Shown piece by piece: positions 1-9,092 of a stretch of DNA of 64,000 nt. Numbering within the stretch: the stretch's first letter is position 1; every line of letters begins with the position of its first letter. The stretch comes from Coriobacteriia bacterium (lineage in GTDB: Bacteria; Actinomycetota; Coriobacteriia; Coriobacteriales; UBA8131): contig WQXH01000005.1 of assembly GCA_009784945.1 (NCBI GenBank), forward strand, positions 1 through 64,000. The letters run 5' to 3'. The notes under the pieces were generated by a model, which worked only from the letters and a program-made list of their open reading frames with translations, did not search any database and was not told the DNA's origin. Both the position numbers and the translations under genes were made by a program.

Positions 1-690
1 GATGTCAGCCTACTGCTAGCGTTTTTGGCGTATCTTCTGTCAGGCCAGTTGATTATTGCTCACAGGAGTATTATCTAGCAGCAAAAAGTGTTCCATTCCC
101 CTAGTTCTCGGACGGTCTAGGGGGGGGGCAGGTATATATAAGATATGTTTGGAATTAGGGGTATGGAACTTCCCCTAACAAATTTCCCCCTATTTCTGAG
201 ATTCGACATGGTTACTACATCGCTACTGCATTGATACGATGAGGGCTTTTTGCACGTCACTACTTGCCTAAGCATATAGAAAAAGGCTGTTTCTAGAAGA
301 TGTAGTCAGTGTATATTGGCATGCATGAATCCTGCCACGAAAGACCAAACTAGAGTGCCCCTATTGAGGGGTGCTCCCAAGCTCAATGTTCTTGCTGCCT
401 ACTAGAGCACATCAATCGACTGGCTGGATTATCTTCTGCCATATGGCTATTGCTTCCATATGGGCTTTATGTGATGGGCTTGAGCTATACTATGACTTGC
501 CAAACATCTATGTAAGTAGACTTGCTATGAGTCTGCGAACGCAAATTAAGAAGGGCATCTGTCCAACTTGGTGTGCGCTTGCGTACTTCATAGATGTTTG
601 GCGACATGGGATGGATACCCTTCTTTATTGTTGCCAGCGTCTTTCAGAATCATCCTCCCTGCACACTTGAAGAAATGGAAGGATAATTGC

Positions 691-1967
691 ATGGGCAACT
701 TCTGCGGCAGATGCCAAGCACTGGTTCAAGATGGACAGCTATACTGCCCTGAATGTGGAGCAGAGATTAACTGGGGCAATGATTACCCTGCGCCCTCTCC
801 TGTAGATGCGCAGACTGGCGAGATGCCGTCACATCCACAAGCGCTATACCAGCAACAGCAATCACTACCTGTGCAAAACTATTGCAAGAACTGTCGGTCG
901 CCGGTCTATCCTGAACAGAAACGCTGCCCTGAATGCTTAGCGAAGCTCCCTTGGAAAAAGGCAACAAAGAAGAACCCAGCACGGCTTGACTACAGCGGCA
1001 CTGGCAAGTATGGCCAAGATATAACATGGTATCCGGTTTTGGTAATAATCGTAATAGTTTTGTTAGTCGTGGCAATTCAAACAGGCATCAAATCATGTTC
1101 ATCAGAACCAGCATCTTTGATGGACAACAATGGCTCAGGGGTTCAAAGTGGAGAATCAGTATTAGCAGGTGAATACTACTACACAGACGATAACTGGCAC
1201 TTCTCTGCGCAGTTCCAACCAAGCCAACAAAAGCAGCATGGTCTGATCTAGGGAGTGCGTCTATCTCTGGTAGAGGGAGCGACAGCATAATCACCTTTGT
1301 TAACTGTGACGAGTTTGAAAACCGCATTGAGGATTTTGCCGACGAAGAATGGATAACCAGTAATCTGCTAATTGGTCTTGATGAGCTTTCAACCATGACG
1401 GATTCAATTCCAAAAAAGCCAATCATTGAGTTTGGGAGCAGACAAGGTCATCCCTCTGCAACAACTATAATTTCTGCTACAGCTTCCGAGCAAGTCATAT
1501 GGTGTTATATCACTGTGGTGTTTTGGGATAACAGGATATATACACTTGCTGGGACAAGAGAGACGGAAGATGAAGCCATAACTGCGGAGGCTTCCTTTAA
1601 GTTGTTGACACCTGCCTCCCTCGATACCACGCTATCTACCGAGCCTCAGATTCCGGATGGCGCAATCAGTTGGACAGAAGCAAGGCAGCATGTAGGAGAG
1701 ACTGCCACCATTTACGGAACTGTTGTAGGCACCAATTACGCAAGCAGCAGTAACGGCCAGCCAATCTATATTGATATTGGTGCAGCCTATCCTGACACGA
1801 GCAGGGTTACCGTTGTTATCTGGGGAGAGGATAGAGGTAGCTTCTCCTTTGCGCCAGAAACAACATATCAAGGACAGACGGTTTTGGTAACCGGTGAAAT
1901 CTACCTTTGCGATGGGGTGTGCAACATCAAGGTGCAGTTTCCTTCACGGATATTGGTTGTGCCGTGA
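691..1967 (+). pseudogene. Zinc-ribbon / single-TM / OB-fold-like protein, split by a frameshift (ORFs 691-1251 and about 1212-1967)
   Basis: N-terminal half has two CxxC..CxxC zinc ribbons (FCGRCQ..YCPECG; YCKNCR..RCPECL) and a TM helix. Reading continues in the -1 frame as ..KPTKAAWSDLGSASISGRGSDSIITFVNC.. into ORF 1395-1967. Confidence 0.6.
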
Positions 1968-2078
1968 CAGCCTGACAGTTAGCTAAACCATCCTTGTGCT
2001 CGCAGAAAGTCCCAGCGCCGCTCTGACAGACTTGCACAGCCCCAGATGCCGCATGCAAGGGGAATGACCACCTACAAG

Positions 2079-2251
2079 GTAACGCTGTCGATTTAAAGAC
2101 TGTACAGGGGAGGCTAGGACATACAAAGGCAAGCACCACGCTTGATATTTACGCCTCTGTAATCCCTGCAAAAGACAAGGAAGCCGCCAGCGTAGTTGGC
2201 ACGATTTTAGCAGCACCCATGCCCGTTATGGGAGAGGTGGTTAACCTCTGA
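2079..2251 (+). pseudogene. C-terminal remnant of a tyrosine recombinase
   Basis: Translates as NAVDLKTVQGRLGHTKASTTLDIYASVIPAKDKEAASVVG, the typical integrase C-terminal LGH..TT.DIYA motif; no upstream body. Confidence 0.7.
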
Positions 2252-2350
2252 AAAACGGACGTACCTTGCATACAAAGTACGCCTGGAGTACCACCAAGGC
2301 AGTTACCGTACATATTATTCTCAAGTGTGACATATGTTACAAGGGAAAAC

Positions 2351-2395
2351 ATGGTGGGCGATAACGGATTTGAACCGCTGACCTTGTGCGTGTAA
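2351..2395. repeat. att copy 1: 45-bp duplicate of the tRNA-Val 3' end
   Basis: ATGGTGGGCGATAACGGATTTGAACCGCTGACCTTGTGCGTGTAA, identical to 5343-5387 and 16546-16590. Confidence 0.9.
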
Positions 2396-2650
2396 CGCGT
2401 GCTGGTTGGGGAGAAATTAACGTATAGGTGGGTCATAAGCGTTAAGAATGGGTACGTAATTGGTCATTGAGGTACGGGGCAGACAAGGTTTCTGCCACCA
2501 TTCCTGCCACCATCTCTGCCACCAAATTCGAAGTGAGCCAGTGTCCTGTCTTGAGGGGCAGGGCACTGGCTGGGAAACAGTCTCTGGATTCAGCAGACGT
2601 TGTCTGCTGAATCCAGCAAGCACCACCCCAAACGTCATTCCGGGCCTGAC
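2396..2650. repeat. Island A left-end repeat (about 255 bp), homologous to 5388-5645
   Basis: High identity including TTAACGTATA, three CTGCCACCA repeats, a hairpin and a REP-like palindrome. Confidence 0.85.
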
Positions 2651-2690
2651 CCGGAATCTGAGCGTCGACAAAAACGTTCGATAGCACGCT

Positions 2691-2990
2691 CACTATTAGC
2701 AAGCATAGCATCGTGCATACCACGATGCGAAAGCTTGTTCAGGGGAGACTTCCCCTGACCCCAACTGACGATCCGAAGAGGAATATGAAAAATGACAGAT
2801 AGCCCCACAACAAGGCTTTCCACATGAGACTCACTCAAAAGGAGTGCGAAGATTTTGCCATCATATTTAGCCATGAAGCCAAAGCGGCTCAATAGGAAAG
2901 GGTGCAGGGAATCCCTGACGAAGGCTCCTGCGATAACAGCTTCGCAGGAGCCTCGCGTCGTGATATGCACGATGCTATGCTTGCTAACAG
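2691..2990. mobile_element. mobC-type module remnant bounded by inverted repeats of about 28 bp
   Basis: CTATTAGCAAGCATAGCATCGTGCAT (2693-) versus the reverse complement of 2963-2990; interior encodes degenerate PHNKAFHMRLTQKE as in MobC at 6236. Confidence 0.55.
2924..2953. terminator. Strong hairpin, candidate terminator
   Basis: GGCTCCTGCGA..TTCGCAGGAGCC. Confidence 0.5.
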
Positions 2991-3032
2991 TGGACCCGGG
3001 ATTTGAACGTAGTCACTAAGTGTCAAAAATAC

Positions 3033-3129
3033 ACCATTTACGGTAAACTTTTGTTGATATATGGAATAGAACATCAAGACACTCGCTCATCCCAACTCTT
3101 GCAATAGTTTACCATTATCGGTAAACTAT
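3033..3129. promoter_or_regulatory. Putative AbiEi operator region
   Basis: Perfect 10-bp inverted repeat ATAGTTTACC-6-GGTAAACTAT (3104-3129) just before the start codon; near-identical direct repeat ACCATTTACGGTAAACT at 3033-3049. Confidence 0.6.
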
Positions 3130-3133
3130 CTAC

Positions 3134-3679
3134 ATGACCTATTATGATGACATATATGAACGAGCGGCAGATTACTACGGCCTCATCACCTCTGCAGATG
3201 CCAGGGAGATGGGGATACCAGTTGTCGAACTTGGAAAGCTTCATAAGCGCGGACGACTTGATCGTGTTGGTCATGGCGTATATCGTATTCGCCACTACAT
3301 CCCCACGCTACTTGACGGCTATGCTGATGCAGTGGCACTGGTCGGTCGTGGGGCATATCTTTACGGTGAGTCAGTATTGGCAATGCACAGCCTGGCTCCT
3401 ACCAATCCGGCAACCATCAAGATCGCGACATCAAATACTGTCCGGAAGACACTACCGCCCAATCTTGTCATCATCAAAAAAGACAGTGAAGAGCAGACTA
3501 CAAAGTATGAATGCATCCCATCGCAAACAGTATTCGAAGCAATCCGCTCATGCATGCCAACCATGATGACCGACAGACTGCTTGATGCAACAAGGGAAGC
3601 TCGCAGACAAGGGCTAATAAACGAACGTGAAGCTACTCAGCTAACAAAGGAGATAAAGAGTGGAAAGAAAGGCACCTAA
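3134..3679 (+). CDS. Type IV toxin-antitoxin AbiEi-family antitoxin
   Basis: Winged-helix N-terminus (ITSADAREMGIPVVELGKLHKRGRLDRVGHGVYRI); overlaps the AbiEii partner. Confidence 0.85.
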   Translation: MTYYDDIYERAADYYGLITSADAREMGIPVVELGKLHKRGRLDRVGHGVYRIRHYIPTLLDGYADAVALVGRGAYLYGESVLAMHSLAPTNPATIKIATSNTVRKTLPPNLVIIKKDSEEQTTKYECIPSQTVFEAIRSCMPTMMTDRLLDATREARRQGLINEREATQLTKEIKSGKKGT

Positions 3680-4490
3680 CAGCAGGCGCAACCTCGATGC
3701 AGCGATAATCCGCAAGTTCGGGCATCTGGACGATCAGTACCGAGCACGGGCGATTATAGCAAACACAGTAATAGGGCAGCTTTTGCCTGATGGTGTTGTC
3801 AAAGGTGGCAGCTCGCTCAAGCTGAGGTATGGCGACAAGGAGACAAGGTACACGACAGACCTCGATGCGGCGCGCGCCGAAGAGCTTGATGCCTATATCC
3901 GAAAACTGGATGATGCCCTACGAGAAGGATGGAACGGGTTCACCGGCAGAGTGGTTTCCAGACAACCGGCAAGACCAAAAAATGTCCCCGGTGAATACAT
4001 TATGCAGCCGTTCGATATTAAGCTGGAATACAATCATGCCTCGTGGGTGACGGTTCAGTTTGAACTTGGTCACGATGAGATTGGTGACACCGATAAGCCA
4101 GACTTCTGGATAGCGCCTGAGATAGTGACAATGTTTGAGGAGCTGGGCTTACCTGCACCTGAGCCAGTAGCCCTGATGCCGATACCGCACCAGATAGCCC
4201 AGAAGCTACACGCGGTCAGTGGGTTTAACAGCGAGAGAGCGCATGACCTCATCGATTTACAACTCATTCTAAAGAATGAAGACGTGGATTATGCCAAGAC
4301 AAAAGAAGCTTGCCAGCGTTTGTTTAATTCTCGGAGACTTCAAGAGTGGCCGCCAAAAGTGGTCAAGGTCGAGAATTGGAACGCACTCTACAGCGATCAG
4401 CTTGGCGATCTTGACGTAGCACAATCAGTCGATGAAGCCGTTGAATGGGCCAATACGCTCATCAAGCAAATAGAGAGTATCTTTGAATAG
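3660..4490 (+). CDS. AbiEii/AbiGii-family nucleotidyltransferase toxin
   Basis: KGGSSLKLRYG...RYTTDLDAA nucleotidyltransferase signature; operonic with AbiEi. Confidence 0.88.
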   Translation: MERKAPNSRRNLDAAIIRKFGHLDDQYRARAIIANTVIGQLLPDGVVKGGSSLKLRYGDKETRYTTDLDAARAEELDAYIRKLDDALREGWNGFTGRVVSRQPARPKNVPGEYIMQPFDIKLEYNHASWVTVQFELGHDEIGDTDKPDFWIAPEIVTMFEELGLPAPEPVALMPIPHQIAQKLHAVSGFNSERAHDLIDLQLILKNEDVDYAKTKEACQRLFNSRRLQEWPPKVVKVENWNALYSDQLGDLDVAQSVDEAVEWANTLIKQIESIFE

Positions 4491-4516
4491 GCAATCCGAT
4501 ATTGTGAGGACGAAAA

Positions 4517-4831
4517 ATGAAAATCATAATGGAATTGTCCGAAAGCCAATACTCGGTATTAGTTACAGCACTTGAGGACTATGCCAGAATCATGTTGGGG
4601 CAATTTTGGGTGCTGGAGATGCCATATTACGAACGAACAGAAGAAAACGGTAATAGAGAAGAATTCAAGAGCAAGCTTGAAGAATTGAAGCAGCTGGCAT
4701 TCCCAGAACTCCTCTTGCATCAGGACTATGGAATCGGTCACGAAAAAACACCAAAAAGCAGCAAAATCGCATATGAGCTATACAAGGCTTTACGCCATGA
4801 GCGCTGGAAGCTCTCAGATAGACCAGTTTAA
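4517..4831 (+). CDS. Hypothetical protein (104 aa)
   Basis: ORF following abiEii with an upstream ribosome-binding-like sequence. Confidence 0.5.
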   Translation: MKIIMELSESQYSVLVTALEDYARIMLGQFWVLEMPYYERTEENGNREEFKSKLEELKQLAFPELLLHQDYGIGHEKTPKSSKIAYELYKALRHERWKLSDRPV

Positions 4832-4951
4832 CACGGTTGATTCTACCGGCCCATTGGAGCTCAGCGGCGAACCACTTCCTAAAGTTGAGATATTAGAAGT
4901 AAACGAACTAGCGAAAAGGAGCTAATAAGCACCTATCATTTGATTGATAAC

Positions 4952-5023
4952 ATGGCAGCCGAGCTCAACGAGATTACCTCACTGAAGCCCAGCGAGGAAA
5001 GCGTTCTGAGGGCTGTTTCCTGA
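4952..5023 (+). pseudogene. 3' remnant of the island A integrase
   Basis: AAELNEITSLKPSEESVLRAVS* matches the last residues of the integrase ending at 16349; downstream DNA is also shared. Confidence 0.85.
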
Positions 5024-5257
5024 CACTTCGAATAACGGTGTAATGATGTTGACTACAATGACTGGAAATAACCTGATGCCCAGGCTGATGTCCTGTTGTT
5101 CCAAGATTCCGGATCAAGCCCGCAATGACGGGAGTAGACAAGCCCGCAATGACGATTGGGTTTTCGTTGGCGCGGCTAATGAAGCCCGCAATGACGACAA
5201 ACAACCACTTTGGCACGACGTGTCCGCTGTCAAGCGAACCGCAATCAGCCAGAGTTT

Positions 5258-5299
5258 CTGCCACCTCTCTGCCACCAGTGGTGCAAATCCCTGCCACCA
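5258..5299. promoter_or_regulatory. Right-end integrase arm-type repeats (island A)
   Basis: CTGCCACC(A/T) at 5258, 5269 and 5291. Confidence 0.5.
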
Positions 5300-5342
5300 A
5301 ACGAAAAAAGCCAGAGGCAATAAGCCTCTGACCAGCAGTTTA

Positions 5343-5387
5343 ATGGTGGGCGATAACGGATTTGAACCGCTGACCTTGTGCGTGTAA
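5343..5387. repeat. att copy 2 (tRNA-Val 3' end duplicate)
   Basis: Identical 45 bp to att copies 1 and 3. Confidence 0.92.
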
Positions 5388-5645
5388 AGCGTGCTGGATG
5401 GGGAGAAATTAACGTATAGGTAGTTCATAAGCGTTAAGAACGGGTACCTAATCGGTCATTGAGGGATGTGGCAGACAAGCTTTCTGCCACCAATCCTGCC
5501 ACCATCTCTGCCACCAATATCGATGTGAGCCGGTGCCCTGTCTTTCGAGACAAGGCACTGGCAGGAAACAGTCTCCAGATTCGGCAGACGATGTCTGCTG
5601 AATTCATCAAGTACCACCCCAATCGTCATTCCGGGCCTGGCCCGG
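5388..5645. repeat. Island B left-end repeat, homologous to 2396-2650
   Basis: Shared terminal sequence with CTGCCACCA repeats at 5484, 5496 and 5508. Confidence 0.85.
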
Positions 5646-5679
5646 AATCTTGATGCTGAAACTACAAAGGAGACTTGAA

Positions 5680-6111
5680 ATGAACAAAATCAAATATGAC
5701 AAAGACCAGCCGAAAGAAGGGCTGGAGAGCCGACCGCTGCCCGAGCACATCCATGACGATAGCAACAAACTTGACTACACCCTGGTTGATGGGCACTACT
5801 ATCTACCAGACCTGCTGTCAGAGGATGAGGAGTACAGTCCAGCCATTTGGGCAAGGAGGTATTTACACTACCTCAAGGAATACCGCCCCTCATTGCTCGC
5901 CTCGATGAGGAGCTACAACCCGAGTTTACAGTTGAGCAGGATCGACAGGGATGCCGAGGAAATGTATGAGACCCTTGTTGCTCAGATGGCCAAACGCGAA
6001 GGCTTAACCGAGGAGCTGAAGCTTGAAGACCCAATGGCATGGGTTGGCCTTGCCAACTCCATCCGCCATCGCGCCGAGGAAATCGTCAAAGCAGAGGTCA
6101 TCTACAGTTGA
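5680..6111 (+). CDS. TnpV-family transposon-encoded protein
   Basis: YTLVDGHYYLPDL..RRYLHYLKEYR..AEEMYETLVAQMAKREGLTEELK..DPMAWVGLANSIRHRAEEIVKAEVIY; RBS AAAGGAGA. Confidence 0.8.
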   Translation: MNKIKYDKDQPKEGLESRPLPEHIHDDSNKLDYTLVDGHYYLPDLLSEDEEYSPAIWARRYLHYLKEYRPSLLASMRSYNPSLQLSRIDRDAEEMYETLVAQMAKREGLTEELKLEDPMAWVGLANSIRHRAEEIVKAEVIYS

Positions 6112-6235
6112 GAAATACCCGTCCAAATAGCGCGTTCACTATTAGCAAGCATGGCATTTGTCTACATGTAGCCAAATGCCTCTTCATGGGAAGCATCCCC
6201 TGGCCCCTCAGACCTACACAATCGAAAGGCTTGAT

Positions 6236-6622
6236 ATGATAACTGACAACCCCCACAACAAGGCTTTCCACATGAGGCTCACTCAAAAGGAGTACGACAA
6301 CTTGCATGCAAATGCCAAACGAGCAGGATTGCCGTTATCCACTTATATGCGTTTCATGATGAAGGCATGTCAGCCCAAGGAACAACGCCCAGTAGACTGG
6401 TTCAAGTTCTACAGCCAGCTTTGCAGAATAGGCAATAATCTCAACCAGCTCACACATCTTGCTCACCGCACAGGCAGTGTTGACGCCGATATGCACAAGC
6501 AATTCCGTGACGACTTTGATATGTTCATCAGAGCCTTGATGGAAGACATGTATCTTCCTGAGAAGTTAGATGCAACAAGGATAGTGAAAGAGGCTAAAGC
6601 TCGGTCAAGGCAAGAGCAGTAG
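6236..6622 (+). CDS. MobC-like mobilization / relaxosome accessory protein
   Basis: HMRLTQKEYDNLHANAKRAGLPLSTYMRFMM..QLCRIGNNLNQLTHLAH, a MobC-family pattern. Confidence 0.75.
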   Translation: MITDNPHNKAFHMRLTQKEYDNLHANAKRAGLPLSTYMRFMMKACQPKEQRPVDWFKFYSQLCRIGNNLNQLTHLAHRTGSVDADMHKQFRDDFDMFIRALMEDMYLPEKLDATRIVKEAKARSRQEQ

Positions 6623-6673
6623 TCTGCATAGTTCCAACTACCGACACTCAAAGGTTGCAGGGAAACCCTGAGA

Positions 6674-6708
6674 AAAACTCCTTCAGCCTCATCAGCTGAA
6701 GGAGTTTT
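6674..6708. terminator. Hairpin terminator after mobC
   Basis: AAAACTCCTTCAGC ctcatca GCTGAAGGAGTTTT. Confidence 0.75.
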
Positions 6709-6903
6709 CTGACTCTGTGCATACAAAGTCGATGCTTACTAATAACGAACAGGTCACTTTCTGTGCTGGACTGCATCTTGCTCAAAACCTTATCCGGCAT
6801 CGTTCGCATTTTTTTACTATGATAGGTTAGAGAGCCAGACAGGAAGCTTCTGGCTATGGTACTGTTTTGTATACGGGGAGGACATGAGCTAAGGAGACTG
6901 GGT

Positions 6904-7614
6904 ATGACGAGAGATGAATTTGCACAAAGCACCAAGGAAGCGCTTGCAAAAAGAGTGGGCTATGTTTGTTCAAACCCAGCCTGTCGCCAACCAACAAGTG
7001 GCCCTTCTGAGGAAACGGACAAAGCAATATGCGTTGGACAAGCTGCACATATCACCGCTGCTTCAGAAAGAGGGCCAAGGTATGACCATTCATTGACTCC
7101 AGACGAGCGAAGGAGCCTCTCCAATGGAATCTGGTTGTGTTACACATGTGCAAAACTAATTGATAGTGATAAAAGCGCCTATACAACTGAGAAGCTTCAT
7201 GAGTGGAGGCAAGATGCAGAAACCGCAGCTAAGCTTGCTTTGGAGCAAAGACGCTCAACATACACAGGAGACTTAGGAGTTTTCGTGGAAGCGCAAAGGC
7301 TAATGCCTGAACTAATCGCTGAGATGATAATGGACACAAAAGAAGATGACACAAGCCTGATAAGAGAGTTTGTAGTAAGAATTAGCAAAAAGGTTACATA
7401 CTGCGCAGGCGGCAAGCCTCGACTTTACTATTACGAGGATGAGCATTATAACTTGTTGAACATGTTGGATTGGATGGAAGAGGGCTCACTAATAACCTGT
7501 ATATCCCGCCGGTTTGAAAACTCTCCTCCTGTATATCACTTTAATCAAGAATTTTATAATTGGCTTCGAAACGATGAGCGTCCCATTGACTCAAGCGATT
7601 CCGCACCTCTTTGA
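6904..7614 (+). CDS. HNH endonuclease domain protein
   Basis: GYVCSNPACRQ..GQAAHITAASERGPRYD..RSLSNGIWLCYTCAKLID. Confidence 0.75.
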   Translation: MTRDEFAQSTKEALAKRVGYVCSNPACRQPTSGPSEETDKAICVGQAAHITAASERGPRYDHSLTPDERRSLSNGIWLCYTCAKLIDSDKSAYTTEKLHEWRQDAETAAKLALEQRRSTYTGDLGVFVEAQRLMPELIAEMIMDTKEDDTSLIREFVVRISKKVTYCAGGKPRLYYYEDEHYNLLNMLDWMEEGSLITCISRRFENSPPVYHFNQEFYNWLRNDERPIDSSDSAPL

Positions 7615-8834
7615 GCGAAACAATGATGGATAATCGTTCAAAAGAAATTCAAACGTTGCTTCAGGAAGATAACTGTGCTGAGATGTTTGTTTCTCGGCAC
7701 CAGGATTACCCTGACTGCACAATCCTGCTATTTGACGACACAACCATCACTCGTAATCTTCATTTTGGAGAGATGTCTGCGGGCTCATACTTTTTAACTG
7801 GCTTGTCAAATTATCAACACATTAACTTACTTAACTCAGCTTCAATACAGCTGATGCAGTCCGATTGTGAATATGCTCCATGCGGACTGATGGGGAGAGC
7901 TTATTTTGATTCTAATGCTATCGGCTCATTAAGAGAGCTTGTCTTGGGAAGCTCGTCACAGGAAAGTAAGCACGAGTCGCTTATCGAGATGCTGAATAAG
8001 TTGCTTGAGATGAGATTTGACACCATGCCAGTGCTTTATATGGCAGAAGCAGCGATTAACGAAGCAGTAGCAAGTAATCCTCGCGCCATATATGATTCAT
8101 TGCTGGGATACGCAGTAGTTCATCATGCTCTTGAGGAAAATCTAACCATTGAGGTGTCTAGCTTTCAAATTGTCGATAGAAATAAAAAAAATACAGCAAT
8201 GTCACTCTATAAGAGCACACAGAGATTTCCAGAAATAATGGAATCTGGAATAGTTCGCTTCAATGCTATTCGCAACATTTTGATGAAAGCAATTGTACTT
8301 GAGCACTCAGAAGAAAAAGCCAGCGAAAAAGCAAAGAAGCTTGTCGATTTCGTTAACCATGAGCTTTGCATCAGCCTGGTATACGAGCTTACTATTTGCA
8401 TGCAATTGTTTAAACGTGCCTCAAGTGTTCAAAAGTTTTTTGGCAGAGTAGACTCAAGTGCCCCCAGAAGTCTAAGCCTTGCCCTTAAGTGTGTTAACAG
8501 CATGGCCTGGGACATGTTCCACCTACGATTGATGAGTACCTGGATGGCACAGGAGAATGCAAGTCCACAACTGCACGTTTCACTTCCATTCCTATTGAGT
8601 GCTGATGATGGTTTACGCCGATTAATTGACGCAAACCCAATTAAGAGAATTGCCTTTGACAGAGGCGAGGCATATATGCTGTACGAGTATAGACTTGAGG
8701 ACTTCTGCAATAAGGAGCTCCAGGAGAAACTCATTAGTGGCTCAGATTATAGACATCAGCAGGCGGGTAGAAAGAATCAAGAAATACTTTATGATCTTCT
8801 AGTAAAAGACCTCAGCCAAGTTCTGGCTGAGTAA
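7611..8834 (+). CDS. Hypothetical protein (407 aa), TTG start overlapping the HNH stop
   Basis: Four-base TTGA overlap with the upstream HNH gene; family not recognised. Confidence 0.7.
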   Translation: MSETMMDNRSKEIQTLLQEDNCAEMFVSRHQDYPDCTILLFDDTTITRNLHFGEMSAGSYFLTGLSNYQHINLLNSASIQLMQSDCEYAPCGLMGRAYFDSNAIGSLRELVLGSSSQESKHESLIEMLNKLLEMRFDTMPVLYMAEAAINEAVASNPRAIYDSLLGYAVVHHALEENLTIEVSSFQIVDRNKKNTAMSLYKSTQRFPEIMESGIVRFNAIRNILMKAIVLEHSEEKASEKAKKLVDFVNHELCISLVYELTICMQLFKRASSVQKFFGRVDSSAPRSLSLALKCVNSMAWDMFHLRLMSTWMAQENASPQLHVSLPFLLSADDGLRRLIDANPIKRIAFDRGEAYMLYEYRLEDFCNKELQEKLISGSDYRHQQAGRKNQEILYDLLVKDLSQVLAE

Positions 8835-9045
8835 TGCTTCAATCGAGACTATTCGCCTTCGCCCAGCTTGTTATATTTCGTTTGCAGCACAATTGGTTTA
8901 TGGCGTAAAGCTCAAACGGCTAGTTCAACAGCAGGTTACATTGACATTGCTACTGAGTGCACACACAATTCTGACGGAAGATATCATCTCACATTCTACA
9001 ACACTCAATAGCTTGATTCTCGCACTATTGCTGTATCGAGCAGTG

Positions 9046-9051
9046 TATAAT
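9046..9051 (+). promoter_or_regulatory. Candidate -10 box upstream of the methyltransferase
   Basis: TATAAT about 42 bp before the GTG start; -35 not clear. Confidence 0.35.
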
Positions 9052-9092
9052 AGGGAAAAAACAAGTACCGAATATTACCCAGAGGAGATTTA

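Noticed and set aside
371-670. 99-aa ORF at the left edge
   Set aside because: No ribosome-binding site or recognisable domain, and overlaps the upstream region of the zinc-ribbon gene.
1205-1260. Programmed -1 frameshift in the zinc-ribbon gene
   Set aside because: No X XXY YYZ slippery heptamer or clear downstream pseudoknot at the junction; mutation or sequencing error is simpler.
2492-2524. Regularly spaced short repeats, considered as a CRISPR-like array
   Set aside because: Units are 9-12 bp with 3-bp spacers and occur at both island ends; better explained as integrase arm sites.
2417-2723. Overlapping small ORFs across the island left end (also 5043-5428 and 16300-16595)
   Set aside because: They arise from translating att sites, CTGCCACCA repeats and REP palindromes; no coding signature.
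2989-3011. TGGACCCGGGATTTGAAC resembling a tRNA 3' end, possible extra att site
   Set aside because: Too short for a T-arm plus acceptor and the T-stem does not pair; no matching tRNA in the window.
5114-5428. Minus-strand 104-aa ORF over att copy 2
   Set aside because: Spans tRNA-derived att and repeat DNA; non-coding.
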